A DNA stretch of 64,000 nt from SLRI01 sp964393275. Its GTDB lineage: Bacteria > Pseudomonadota > Alphaproteobacteria > Geminicoccales > Geminicoccaceae. The notes under the pieces were generated by a model, which saw only the letters and a program-made list of their open reading frames with translations, made no database searches and was not told where the DNA came from. Within the stretch, counting starts at the first letter, position 1. Each line of letters opens with the position of its first letter. Positions 7,463-18,095 of the stretch are shown piece by piece. The stretch lies in assembly GCA_964393275.1 (NCBI GenBank), contig CAYMTA010000002.1, positions 62,001 through 126,000 of the forward strand, written 5' to 3'. The position numbers and the translations under genes were made by a program.

Positions 7463-8256
7463 ATCGCTACGCTGGACGAACCGTGCTGATCACCGGCAGC
7501 GGCCGCGGCATCGGCCGGGCGACGGCGCTCCGGCTCGCCCGGGAGGGTGCCGCGGTCGCTGTGCTCGACATCGACAGCGAGCCGGCCGACGCCGTCGCGC
7601 GGGAGATCGTCGCGCTCGGGCGGGCCGCCGTGGCCCTGGTCGGCGACATCGCCGAGGAGGGTGCCGCCGCTCGCCTGGTCGAGGCGGCCGGGAAGGCGCT
7701 GGGCCCCCTCGACGTGCTGGTCAACAACGCCGCGCTGGCCGGGCGCCACACCCTCGAGGCGACCGAGCCCGAGGGCTGGGACGCGGAGTTCGCGGTCACG
7801 CTGCGCGCCGCCTACAGCTTCTGCCGGGCCGTCCTGCCCGGCATGGCGGCGCGCGGCCGGGGGGCGATCGTCAACGTGGCCTCGGTCAACGCCCTGAGCG
7901 CCCTGGCCAATCCCGCCTACAGCGCCGCCAAGGCCGGCCTTCTGGCGCTGACCCGGCAGATCGCGGTCGAGTATGGCCCGCGAGGCATTCGCGCCAATGC
8001 CGTGAGCCCCGGCACGATCCACACCGACAACGCGAGCTGGCAGGCGCGGCTGCGGCGCGATCCGGACGTCTTCGCGAAGCTCGAGCGCTGGTACCCGGTG
8101 GGCAGGGTCGGCAAGCCCGACGACATCGCCGCCGCCATCGCCTATCTCGCCGCCGACGAGGCCGCTTTCGTCAACGGCACCAACCTCGTCGTCGACGGCG
8201 GGCTCCTCGCCGGATCGGCGCCGATGATCGAGGTCCTGGCCACCGGCGCCGACTGA
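7459..8256 (+). CDS. SDR family NAD(P)-dependent oxidoreductase
   Basis: 265 residues starting at TTG 7459, which overlaps the previous stop as TTGA; GGGAGGAAG lies just upstream, so the two genes are translationally coupled. Classical SDR features are TGSGRGIGR (cofactor loop), NNAALAG, the catalytic Ser in NVASVNA, YSAAK (YxxxK), and a C-terminal FVNGTNLVVDGG. It probably oxidises a sugar or polyol. Coupling to the 6272-7462 gene suggests that both act on the same substrate. Confidence 0.85.
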   Translation: MNRYAGRTVLITGSGRGIGRATALRLAREGAAVAVLDIDSEPADAVAREIVALGRAAVALVGDIAEEGAAARLVEAAGKALGPLDVLVNNAALAGRHTLEATEPEGWDAEFAVTLRAAYSFCRAVLPGMAARGRGAIVNVASVNALSALANPAYSAAKAGLLALTRQIAVEYGPRGIRANAVSPGTIHTDNASWQARLRRDPDVFAKLERWYPVGRVGKPDDIAAAIAYLAADEAAFVNGTNLVVDGGLLAGSAPMIEVLATGAD

Positions 8257-8292
8257 CGGCCGGCAGATGGCGCGCTCCGGCTTGTGGTTTCG

Positions 8293-8321
8293 TTGACACA
8301 CCTCTGGCCGGACCTTATCTG
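8293..8321 (+). promoter_or_regulatory. Probable secA promoter
   Basis: A perfect -35 TTGACA (8293-8298) stands 17 bases before TATCTG (8316-8321), about 65 bases upstream of the secA ATG. The -35 is ideal; the -10 matches only at TAT, which is common in GC-rich alphaproteobacteria. Confidence 0.5.
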
Positions 8322-8386
8322 ACAGGCTGCAATGGCTGTGCGGGGCCGCCGTCCGGCGCAGCCGACACCACGAGGCCATAAACCTG

Positions 8387-11080
<2,694 letters not shown>

Positions 11081-11107
11081 TCCGCCGAGCGTCGGGAAGC
11101 CTGGCGG

Positions 11108-12028
11108 TCAGAAGAGCCGCGCGTCCTTCGGAAGGATGGCGCCACGGTGCCGCACGACCAGGGCCGCGAGCCGCGAGCCCGCATCGACTGCCTGCGGTAT
11201 CGCTTGCCCGCGCAGCCTCGCGGCGAGATAGGCGGCGTTGAAGCTGTCGCCGGCGCCGGTGGTGTCGACGGGATCCGCGACGCGCACCGGCAGGGCCTCG
11301 AATTGCTCGCCGTCGGCGCGGAAATGGATGGGGGCCTCGCCGTCCTTGACGATCACCTCCTGGGCGCCGAGGGCGTGCAGCCGGTCGAGGGTCGCCGTCG
11401 GTTCCGGATCGCCGAAGAGGGTCTGCTCGTCGGCGAAGCTCGGCAGCACGATCGTGGCAAGGCCGGCGGCCTGGGTCATGACGTGGCGGGCCTCGTCCAG
11501 GTCGGGCCAAAGCCGCGGCCGGAAATTGGGATCGAAGGCGATCGCCTTGCCGCCATCCCGCATGGCCGAGACGCGCGCCAACAGCCGGTCACGGTCCTCG
11601 GTCGGCAGGATGGCGAGGCTGATGCCCGAGAAATAGACGAGGTCCTTGTCGCCGAGCCGCTCGAGACGGGCGCTCCCCTCGCTGCCGGCGAAGACCGAGC
11701 GGGCGGCCGCCTCGCTGCGCCAGTAGGCGAAGCTGCGCTCGCCATTCGCCGTGGTGCGGATGGCGTAGAGGCCGGGCAGCCGGCCGGGCAGCCGGGCGAC
11801 CTCGCTCACATCGACGCCCTCGGCCTGCCAGCCGGCGAGAAGCTCGTCGCTGTAGGCGTCGTCACCGAGGGCGGTGACATAGGCGACCCGGGCCTCGGCC
11901 GGCGCCAGCTCGCGGCGGAGATAGACGGCGGTGTTCAGCGTGTCGCCACCGAAGCCCCGGCGCATCAGGCCCTGGCCGGCCTCGCTGAGCTCGATCATGC
12001 ATTCGCCGATGCTGGCGATGGTCTTCAC
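11108..12028 (-). CDS. kdgK: 2-dehydro-3-deoxygluconate kinase (PfkB family)
   Basis: 306 residues from a GTG start at 12028 with GGAGGG upstream. A PfkB/ribokinase fold: the N-terminal GECMIEL, the KdgK-type GGDTLNTAVYLRR (residues 28-40), and the C-terminal GAGDSFNA anion hole with the catalytic Asp near residue 250. KdgK phosphorylates 2-keto-3-deoxygluconate to KDPG for the Entner-Doudoroff aldolase. No edd, eda or uxa genes are adjacent. Confidence 0.85.
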   Translation of the reverse strand: MKTIASIGECMIELSEAGQGLMRRGFGGDTLNTAVYLRRELAPAEARVAYVTALGDDAYSDELLAGWQAEGVDVSEVARLPGRLPGLYAIRTTANGERSFAYWRSEAAARSVFAGSEGSARLERLGDKDLVYFSGISLAILPTEDRDRLLARVSAMRDGGKAIAFDPNFRPRLWPDLDEARHVMTQAAGLATIVLPSFADEQTLFGDPEPTATLDRLHALGAQEVIVKDGEAPIHFRADGEQFEALPVRVADPVDTTGAGDSFNAAYLAARLRGQAIPQAVDAGSRLAALVVRHRGAILPKDARLF

Positions 12029-12207
12029 CCTGGCCCTCCCATCAGCAACCTGCTGGCTCCACGAGCCATGCCCGAGGACGGGGCCGCCGGCAAGGGTGGA
12101 ACCTCTCCTTGGCCGCGACGCCGGGGCTTGCGCCGGAAGGCGGGGAATGATCTTAGATGGCCGACCTCGCCCGCCGGCCCCCGCCTCCGTTCCGCATCGG
12201 TTGCCCC

Positions 12208-12396
12208 ATGACCCCGCTCCACTACCTGCTCCTCGCCGCCATGCTCGCGACCCTCGGGGTCCTGGTCGTCGGGGTCGTCGGGTTCCTCAGGGGCGGCGCC
12301 TTCAACGAGAAATACGGCAACCGGCTGATGCGCGCCCGGGTGATCCTGCAGTTCGTGGCGCTGGTGCTGCTGGCCATCCTGTTCCTCGCGCATTGA
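12208..12396 (+). CDS. Twin-transmembrane HIG1-domain small protein
   Basis: About 62 residues from the ATG at 12208 (an in-frame ATG at 12157 would add 17 residues of non-homologous look). Two membrane helices flank the HIG1 signature FNEKYGNRLMRARVILQ. HIG1 proteins associate with respiratory complexes, notably cytochrome oxidase. In alphaproteobacteria the gene commonly stands immediately before the PduO-type adenosyltransferase and etfBA, as here. Confidence 0.85.
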   Translation: MTPLHYLLLAAMLATLGVLVVGVVGFLRGGAFNEKYGNRLMRARVILQFVALVLLAILFLAH

Positions 12397-12430
12397 CGAC
12401 CGTGTCCGACAACTCATCCGGAGCCGAGCC

Positions 12431-13000
12431 ATGGTGACCCTGACCAAGATCTACACACGCGGCGGCGACCGGGGGAAGACCTCCCTGGGTGATGGCACCC
12501 GGGTCGCCAAGCACGGGCCGCGCGTGCAGGCCTACGGCACGGTCGACGAGGTCAATGCGACGATCGGCCTGGTCCGCCTGCACACGGCCGGCGACGCCGA
12601 GATCGAGGCGATGCTGCAACGGATCCAAAACGATCTCTTCGATCTCGGCGCCGATCTCTGCACGCCTGGCGCCGACGCTGCCGATGCCCGGACGCTGCGC
12701 ATCCAGGAAAGGCAGGTGGAGCGGCTCGAGCAGGAGATCGACGCCATGAACGCGGCGCTCGCCCCGCTCGATTCGTTCGTGCTGCCGGGCGGCACGCCGG
12801 CCGCGGCCCATCTCCATCTCGCCCGCACCGTCTGCCGGCGGGCGGAGCGGCTGGTGAGCGCGCTGCTCGAGCAGGAGCCGGTCAATTTCCTGGCGCTGCG
12901 CTATCTGAACCGGCTCTCCGACCATTTTTTCGTCCTGTCCCGCCATCTCAACGACAAGGGGCGGCTGGACGTGCTGTGGCAGCCCGGGGCGAACCGCTGA
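12431..13000 (+). CDS. Cob(I)alamin adenosyltransferase, PduO type
   Basis: 189 residues. The ATP-binding N-terminus is KIYTRGGDRGKTSLGDG, followed by AYGTVDEVNATIG; the C-terminal helices carry RTVCRRAERL and LNRLSDHFFVLSR, all typical PduO/MMAB features. It transfers adenosyl from ATP to cob(I)alamin, giving adenosylcobalamin, the cofactor of the methylmalonyl-CoA mutase encoded at 28-32 kb. It lies 34 bases after the HIG1 gene and probably shares its transcript. Confidence 0.93.
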   Translation: MVTLTKIYTRGGDRGKTSLGDGTRVAKHGPRVQAYGTVDEVNATIGLVRLHTAGDAEIEAMLQRIQNDLFDLGADLCTPGADAADARTLRIQERQVERLEQEIDAMNAALAPLDSFVLPGGTPAAAHLHLARTVCRRAERLVSALLEQEPVNFLALRYLNRLSDHFFVLSRHLNDKGRLDVLWQPGANR

Positions 13001-13044
13001 GCCGCTGGCCGGGCGAGGTGTTGGCGGCGGCGGGTGTTGGTTCG

Positions 13045-13073
13045 TTGACAAGCCAGCGGGCGGCGCATATTGG
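13045..13073 (+). promoter_or_regulatory. Probable etfBA-hbd promoter
   Basis: A perfect TTGACA (13045-13050) with TATTGG (13068-13073) 17 bases on, about 72 bases upstream of etfB. The preceding bases GGTTCG resemble those before the secA -35 (GTTTCG). The -10 is weak. Confidence 0.45.
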
Positions 13074-13145
13074 TCCCTATTGCAGTGCACAATAAACGGG
13101 CCGCGCGATCGAAAGCTGCGCGATCGTTGAGCAGAGGTAGCGGAC

Positions 13146-13895
13146 ATGAAGGTGCTCGTGCCCGTCAAGCGGGTGGTCGACTACAACGTCAAGATCCGGG
13201 TCAAGTCCGACCAGAGCGGGGTCGAGACGGCCAACGTCAAGATGTCGATGAACCCGTTCGACGAGATCGCCAACGAGGAGGCGATCAGGCTGCGCGAGAA
13301 GGGGATCGCCACCGAGGTCGTGGCGGTGTCGCTCGGCGAGCAGAAATGCCAGGAGACGCTGCGCACGGCGCTCGCCATGGGGGCGGACCGGGCGATCCAT
13401 GTGCCGGCCGACGCGGGGCTGCAGCCCCTGGCCGTCGCCAAATGCCTGAAGGTGATCGCCGAGCGCGAGGCGCCGGGGCTGATCCTGCTCGGCAAGCAGG
13501 CGATCGACGACGACAGCAACCAGACCGGCCAGATGCTCGCGGCGCTGCTCGGCTGGGCGCAGGCGACCTTCGTCTCGAAGCTCGAGGTCAAGGACGGCAA
13601 GGCCATCTGCGGCCGCGAGGTCGACGAGGGCATCGAGACGATCGAGGTGACGCTGCCGGCGATCATCACCGTCGATCTGCGCCTGAACGAGCCGCGCTAT
13701 GCCTCGCTGCCCAACATCATGAAGGCGAAGAAGAAGCAGATCGACACGGTCACGGCCGATGAGCTCGGCGTCGATGTCGCACCCAGGCTGGTCTACACGA
13801 AGTTCGAGGAGCCGCCGAAGCGGCAGGCCGGCGTCCGCGTCGCCGATGTCGCCGAGCTCGTGGCCAAGCTGAAGACCGAGGCGGGAGTGATCTGA
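13146..13895 (+). CDS. etfB: Electron transfer flavoprotein beta subunit
   Basis: 249 residues with typical N-terminus MKVLVPVKRVVDYNVKIRVK and the signature VDLRLNEPRYASLPNIMKAKKK near residue 180. It binds AMP and, with EtfA, shuttles electrons from acyl-CoA and other flavin dehydrogenases to ETF:ubiquinone oxidoreductase. Its stop overlaps the etfA start by one base (TGATG), coupling the two subunits. Confidence 0.97.
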   Translation: MKVLVPVKRVVDYNVKIRVKSDQSGVETANVKMSMNPFDEIANEEAIRLREKGIATEVVAVSLGEQKCQETLRTALAMGADRAIHVPADAGLQPLAVAKCLKVIAEREAPGLILLGKQAIDDDSNQTGQMLAALLGWAQATFVSKLEVKDGKAICGREVDEGIETIEVTLPAIITVDLRLNEPRYASLPNIMKAKKKQIDTVTADELGVDVAPRLVYTKFEEPPKRQAGVRVADVAELVAKLKTEAGVI

Positions 13896-14839
13896 TGGCT
13901 GTCCTGATTCTCGCCCAGCACGACAACCTGACCCTCGATCCCTCGGTGCTGCACGCGGTGACCGCCGCCTCTAGCCTGCCCGGCCCCCTGCATGTGGTGG
14001 TGGCCGGCGCCGAGTGCGGCGCGGTGGCCGAAGCCGCCGCCCGGATCGTCGGCATCGAGAAGGTCATCCGGGTCGAGCACGAAGCCTATGCCAGCCCGGT
14101 GGCCGAGGACCTGGCGCCGCTGCTGGTCGCCATGGCGGCGGACTACGACTATCTGATCGCCGCCTCCACGACCTTCAGCCGCAATCTTCTGCCGCGGGTG
14201 GCGGCCTTGCTCGACACGGCACAGCTCAGCGACATCGTCGAGGTCGTCTCGCCCTCGACCTTCAAGCGCTACATCTATGCCGGCAACGCGCTGACCACGG
14301 TCGAGAGCAAGGACGAGAAGCGCGTCATCACCGTGCGCACCACGACCTTCGACGCTGCCGCCGCCGAAGGCGGCAGCGCCGAGATCGCCACAGGAGCGGC
14401 GGTCGAGCCCGCCGGCCTCGCCCGCTTCGTCGGCCGCGAGGTGCAGTCCAGCGCCCGGCCCGATCTCACCTCGGCCAGGATCGTCGTCTCGGGCGGCCGC
14501 GGCATCGGCTCTGCCGAGAATTTCGCCATCGTCGAGGCGCTCGCCGACACGCTGGGCGCTGCCGTGGGCGCCAGCCGGGCGGCCGTCGATGCCGGCTACG
14601 CGCCCAATGACTGGCAGGTCGGCCAGACCGGCAAGATCGTGGCGCCGGATCTCTACATCGCCGTCGGCATTTCCGGCGCCATCCAGCATCTCGCCGGGAT
14701 GAAGGACAGCAAGGTCATCGTCGCCATCAACAAGGACGAGGAAGCGCCGATCTTCCAGGTCGCGGACTACGCGGTCGTCGGCGATCTCTTCAAGCTCGTG
14801 CCCGAGCTCACCGAGGCGCTGCGGCAGGCAAAGGGTTGA
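13895..14839 (+). CDS. etfA: Electron transfer flavoprotein alpha subunit
   Basis: 314 residues. The C-terminal FAD domain shows SGGRGIGSAENF, VDAGYAPNDWQVGQTGKIVAP and IAVGISGAIQHLAGMK (about residues 205-270), the classic EtfA signature. It forms the FAD-carrying heterodimer with EtfB, passing electrons from beta-oxidation into the respiratory chain. Followed 23 bases later by 3-hydroxybutyryl-CoA dehydrogenase in the same direction. Confidence 0.97.
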   Translation: MAVLILAQHDNLTLDPSVLHAVTAASSLPGPLHVVVAGAECGAVAEAAARIVGIEKVIRVEHEAYASPVAEDLAPLLVAMAADYDYLIAASTTFSRNLLPRVAALLDTAQLSDIVEVVSPSTFKRYIYAGNALTTVESKDEKRVITVRTTTFDAAAAEGGSAEIATGAAVEPAGLARFVGREVQSSARPDLTSARIVVSGGRGIGSAENFAIVEALADTLGAAVGASRAAVDAGYAPNDWQVGQTGKIVAPDLYIAVGISGAIQHLAGMKDSKVIVAINKDEEAPIFQVADYAVVGDLFKLVPELTEALRQAKG

Positions 14840-14862
14840 GCGGCAACGCCAGGAGCGTCTGA

Positions 14863-15774
14863 ATGGACGTCTACACCGAGAAGGACTACCCGCCTCTGCC
14901 CGAGATCCGCACGCTCGGCGTGATCGGCGCGGGCCAGATGGGCGGCGGCATCGCCCAGGTCGCAGCCGTCTCGGGCTTCGACGTGGTGCTCATGGATGTC
15001 CGCGGCGAGCAGCTCGAGGCGGCAATGGAGCTGATGGGCCGGCTGCTCGACCGGCAGGTGCAGAAGGGCACGCTCGAGTCCGGCGATCGAGATGCCGCCC
15101 TGGCGCGCGTGACCACCTGCACCGGCATGGCCGAGCTCGGCCCCTGCGATCTCGTGATCGAGGCCGCGACCGAGAACGAGGAGCTGAAGAAGAGGATCTT
15201 CAGGGAGCTGGTGCCGCATCTCAAGGCGGACGCGATCATCGCCTCCAACACCTCGTCGATCTCGATCACCCGCCTCGCGGCGGCCACCGATCGGCCCGAG
15301 CGCTTCATCGGCATGCACTTCATGAATCCGGTGCCGGTGATGAAGCTGGTCGAGGTCATTCGCGGCATCGCCACGGCCGAGGACACCTACCGCTCGATCC
15401 GCGGGCTCTGCGAGAAGCTCGGCAAGACGCCGGTGACCGCCGAGGATTTTCCGGCCTTCATCGTCAACCGCATCCTTTTGCCGATGATCAACGAGGCGGT
15501 CTACACGCTCTACGAGGGTGTGGGCACGGTCGAGAGCATCGACACCGCCATGAAGCTCGGCGCCAACCACCCGATGGGGCCTCTCGAGCTCGCCGATTTC
15601 ATCGGCCTCGACACCTGCCTCGCGGTCATGCAGGTGCTCTATGACGGGCTCGCCGACAGCAAGTACCGGCCCTGCCCGCTCATGGTGAAATACGTCGAGG
15701 CCGGCTGGCTCGGCCGCAAGGTCAAGCGCGGCTTCTACGACTACCGCGGCGAGACGCCGGTTCCCACCCGCTGA
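14863..15774 (+). CDS. 3-hydroxybutyryl-CoA dehydrogenase
   Basis: 303 residues. The N-terminal NAD fold is GVIGAGQMGGGIAQVAA, then NTSSISITRLA, the catalytic His/Glu region FIGMHFMNPVPVMKLVEVI, and the C-terminal domain begins FIVNRILLPMINEAVYTLYEGV. It interconverts acetoacetyl-CoA and 3-hydroxybutyryl-CoA in short-chain acyl-CoA or PHB-linked metabolism. Last gene of the etfBA-hbd operon, ended by a strong hairpin. Family alternatives are hbd, mmgB or paaH. Confidence 0.93.
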   Translation: MDVYTEKDYPPLPEIRTLGVIGAGQMGGGIAQVAAVSGFDVVLMDVRGEQLEAAMELMGRLLDRQVQKGTLESGDRDAALARVTTCTGMAELGPCDLVIEAATENEELKKRIFRELVPHLKADAIIASNTSSISITRLAAATDRPERFIGMHFMNPVPVMKLVEVIRGIATAEDTYRSIRGLCEKLGKTPVTAEDFPAFIVNRILLPMINEAVYTLYEGVGTVESIDTAMKLGANHPMGPLELADFIGLDTCLAVMQVLYDGLADSKYRPCPLMVKYVEAGWLGRKVKRGFYDYRGETPVPTR

Positions 15775-15784
15775 GGCGGGCGAA

Positions 15785-15817
15785 ACCGTGGTCCGTGCGG
15801 CGACGACGGACCACGGT
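15785..15817. terminator. Bidirectional hairpin terminator
   Basis: ACCGTGGTCCGT (15785-15796) pairs perfectly with ACGGACCACGGT (15806-15817), a 12-bp stem with a 9-nt loop. It lies between the convergent hbd and peroxiredoxin genes. T runs are short on both sides. Confidence 0.7.
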
Positions 15818-15831
15818 GCTTCGGGTCGCGG

Positions 15832-16494
15832 TCAGCCCTTGGGCTGCGCCACCACCCGCATGTAGGGCTTCAGGGTCTTCCAGCCATCGGGGTACTTGGC
15901 CTTGGCCGCCTCGTCCGAGACGGCGTTCGAGATGATGACGTCGTCCCCGTCGTTCCAGTTGGCCGGAGTCGCCACCTGGTGCCTGGTCGTGAGCTGCAGC
16001 GCGTCCAGGATCCGCAGGATCTCGTCGAAATTGCGGCCGATGCTCATCGGGTAGGAGAGCACGACCTTCACCTGCTTGTCCGGGCCGATGACGTAGACGT
16101 TCCGGACCGTCGCGTTGTCGGCCGCGGTGCGGCCCTTCGCGGTATCGCCGGCGCCGGCCGGCAGCATGCCGTAGAGCTTCGCGACCTTGAGGTCGTGATC
16201 GGCGATCATCGGGTAGTTGGGCGCTGTCCCCATCGTGTCCTTGATGTCCTGGGACCAGCGCACGTGGTCGTCGACCGAATCGATGCTCAGGCCGATGATC
16301 TTGCAGTTGCGCTTGTCGAACTCGGACTTGATCCCGGCCATGGTGCCGAGCTCGGTCGTGCAGATCGGCGTGAAATCCTTCGGATGCGAGAACAGCACAA
16401 CCCAGCTGTCGCCGACCCATTCATGGAAATTGAGCCGCCCCTCGGTGGTATCGGCAGTGAAATCCGGCGCGGTGGCGCCGATTGCGAGTGTCAT
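15832..16494 (-). CDS. 1-Cys peroxiredoxin (Prx6 type)
   Basis: 220 residues from the ATG at 16494, preceded by AAGGAG; a TTG directly before it is in frame. The peroxidatic site is FTPICTTE (Cys45). The Prx6-type C-terminal domain includes GRNFDEILRILDALQL and the final WKTLKPYMRVV. It reduces hydrogen and alkyl peroxides in the cytoplasm using an external thiol. Divergent from the sugar-phosphate kinase at 16642. Confidence 0.92.
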   Translation of the reverse strand: MTLAIGATAPDFTADTTEGRLNFHEWVGDSWVVLFSHPKDFTPICTTELGTMAGIKSEFDKRNCKIIGLSIDSVDDHVRWSQDIKDTMGTAPNYPMIADHDLKVAKLYGMLPAGAGDTAKGRTAADNATVRNVYVIGPDKQVKVVLSYPMSIGRNFDEILRILDALQLTTRHQVATPANWNDGDDVIISNAVSDEAAKAKYPDGWKTLKPYMRVVAQPKG

Positions 16495-16641
16495 CAAGCT
16501 TCTCCTTTATTCCCGACGTTTGCGGCCCCGTGGCCGGTGCGTTTCCGCCCCACCTCTGGCCGGAGCTGAATGCGCCTTGGCGACGCGCGGCTCAGGACTA
16601 AGATGGGGCTGGAGACCAAGCGAATAAAGGGCGTATCACCA

Positions 16642-17577
16642 ATGCCGAAGCGGATCGTCACCCTGACCCTGAATCCCGCGTTGGACGCCTCCTGCGCCAC
16701 CGAGGAGGTGCGCCCCATCCGCAAGCTGCGCACCACGAACGAGCGGCTCGACCCGGGTGGCGGCGGCATCAATGTGGCGCGTGTCATCAACGAATTGGGT
16801 GGACTGAGCTTCGCGGTCTATATCGCCGGCGGCCGCTCCGGTGACGTGCTCGACGAGCTGGTCGGCGATGCCGGGGTCATGGCGCACCGCATCACCTCCG
16901 CCGAGCCGACCCGGATGAGCCACGTGGTCTTCGAGCGGTGCTCGGGCCAGGAATTCCGTTTCACGCCGGAGGGCTCGTTGCTCGTCGAGAGCGAGTGGCG
17001 GGCGGCTCTGGCCTTTATCGAGCTGCTCGACTTCGACTATCTGGTGGCGAGCGGCAGCCTGCCGCGCGGCGTGCCGGTCGATCTCTATGCGCGGCTCGCC
17101 CGGGCGGTGAGGAAGCGCGGCTTGCGGCTCGTCCTCGACACGTCGGGACCGGCGCTGGCCGCCGCCCTCGACGAGGGCGTGCACCTCGTCAAGCCGAGCC
17201 GGGGCGAGTTCAGGCAGCTTCTCGGCCGGGATCTCCTGGACCCGGCCGAGCTGGCGGCGGCCGCGCGGGAGCTGGTCGCCTCAGGCGGCACCGAGCTGCT
17301 CGCCGTGACCATGGGCCACGAAGGTGCCTTGCTCGCCACGGCGGACGGCCTCTGGCGGCTTGCCCCACCCGAGGTCGAGGCGAGGAGCGCTGTCGGCGCC
17401 GGCGACAGCTTTGTCGCCGGCATGACCTGGAGTCTGGCTAGTGGCGAAACCATCGAGCGAGCCTTCACGCTTGGCGTCGCCGCCGGCACGGCCACGGTCC
17501 TGACACCCGGCACCGAGCTTTGCCATCTCGCGGATGTGGAACGCCTCCGCGCGCAACTTCAGCCCATCAGGGGTTGA
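16642..17577 (+). CDS. 1-phosphofructokinase-family hexose kinase (Pfk-2 type)
   Basis: 311 residues from the ATG at 16642, preceded by AAAGGG; the frame extends upstream to 16570 without good signals. Features of the PfkB family: TLTLNPALDASC at the N-terminus, GGGGINVARVINELGG (substrate/nucleotide binding) and the C-terminal GAGDSFVAGM with the catalytic Asp. Closest by eye to minor 6-phosphofructokinase (PfkB), but FruK or LacC specificity cannot be excluded. Its end overlaps nothing; an RHH regulator follows. Confidence 0.87.
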   Translation: MPKRIVTLTLNPALDASCATEEVRPIRKLRTTNERLDPGGGGINVARVINELGGLSFAVYIAGGRSGDVLDELVGDAGVMAHRITSAEPTRMSHVVFERCSGQEFRFTPEGSLLVESEWRAALAFIELLDFDYLVASGSLPRGVPVDLYARLARAVRKRGLRLVLDTSGPALAAALDEGVHLVKPSRGEFRQLLGRDLLDPAELAAAARELVASGGTELLAVTMGHEGALLATADGLWRLAPPEVEARSAVGAGDSFVAGMTWSLASGETIERAFTLGVAAGTATVLTPGTELCHLADVERLRAQLQPIRG

Positions 17578-17601
17578 CGGCAGCCGTCCACGCATCATTT
17601 A

Positions 17602-17628
17602 CCATCCACACGGATGTTTTATGGATGG
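17602..17628. promoter_or_regulatory. Candidate operator for the RHH regulator
   Basis: CCATCC (17602-17607), GGATG (17612-17616) and TGGATGG (17622-17628) make overlapping inverted repeats (CATCC-N4-GGATG and CCATCCA-N13-TGGATGG). They cover the start codon of the RHH gene at 17621. Ribbon-helix-helix repressors bind such short repeated half-sites, so autoregulation is plausible. Confidence 0.4.
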
Positions 17629-18055
17629 CAAGTGGATGATCGAGAAAGCTGGCGAACGCTCGCCCCGCACCGCCGACAGCGAGAAGATCACGCTCAATCT
17701 GGGCTATGTCGATCTCGGCCGGGTCGACCTGCTGGTGCAGGAGGGCTTCTACTCCAACCGCAGCGACTTCATCCGGACAGCCATCCGCAACCAGCTCGAC
17801 CGCCATGCCGAGGTGCTCGACCGCTCGGTCGGCCGGCAGGGGCTGGACCTCGGGCTCAGGCGCTACAGCCGCGCCGATCTCGAGGCCGTCCAGGCCGCAG
17901 GTGAGATGCTGCACATCAACGTGCTCGGCCTCGCCAGCATCGCGGGCGACGTCACCCCCGAGCTCGCCCGGGCGACGATCGCCTCCGTCACGGTCCTGGG
18001 CGCGCTCAACGCGTCGGCGGCAGTGAAGGCGGCGCTCCGGGACCGCATGCGCTGA
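17621..18055 (+). CDS. Ribbon-helix-helix (CopG-type) transcriptional regulator
   Basis: About 144 residues from ATG 17621 (ATG 17636 is an alternative). The RHH core is EKITLNLGYVDLGRVDLLVQEGFYSNRSDFIRTAIRNQLD (written here only as positions 17682-17800 of the gene): a beta strand, then two helices with the usual FxxRSDFIRxAI pattern. A C-terminal segment of about 60 residues, with HINVLGLASI and ASVTVLGALNAS, is of unknown role. The gene sits 40 bases upstream of a PHB-depolymerase-type esterase, whose expression it may control. Confidence 0.8.
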   Translation: MDGKWMIEKAGERSPRTADSEKITLNLGYVDLGRVDLLVQEGFYSNRSDFIRTAIRNQLDRHAEVLDRSVGRQGLDLGLRRYSRADLEAVQAAGEMLHINVLGLASIAGDVTPELARATIASVTVLGALNASAAVKAALRDRMR

Positions 18056-18095
18056 TCCCGCAACTCCTTCGACAACCCCTTCGAAAGCCCGCACC

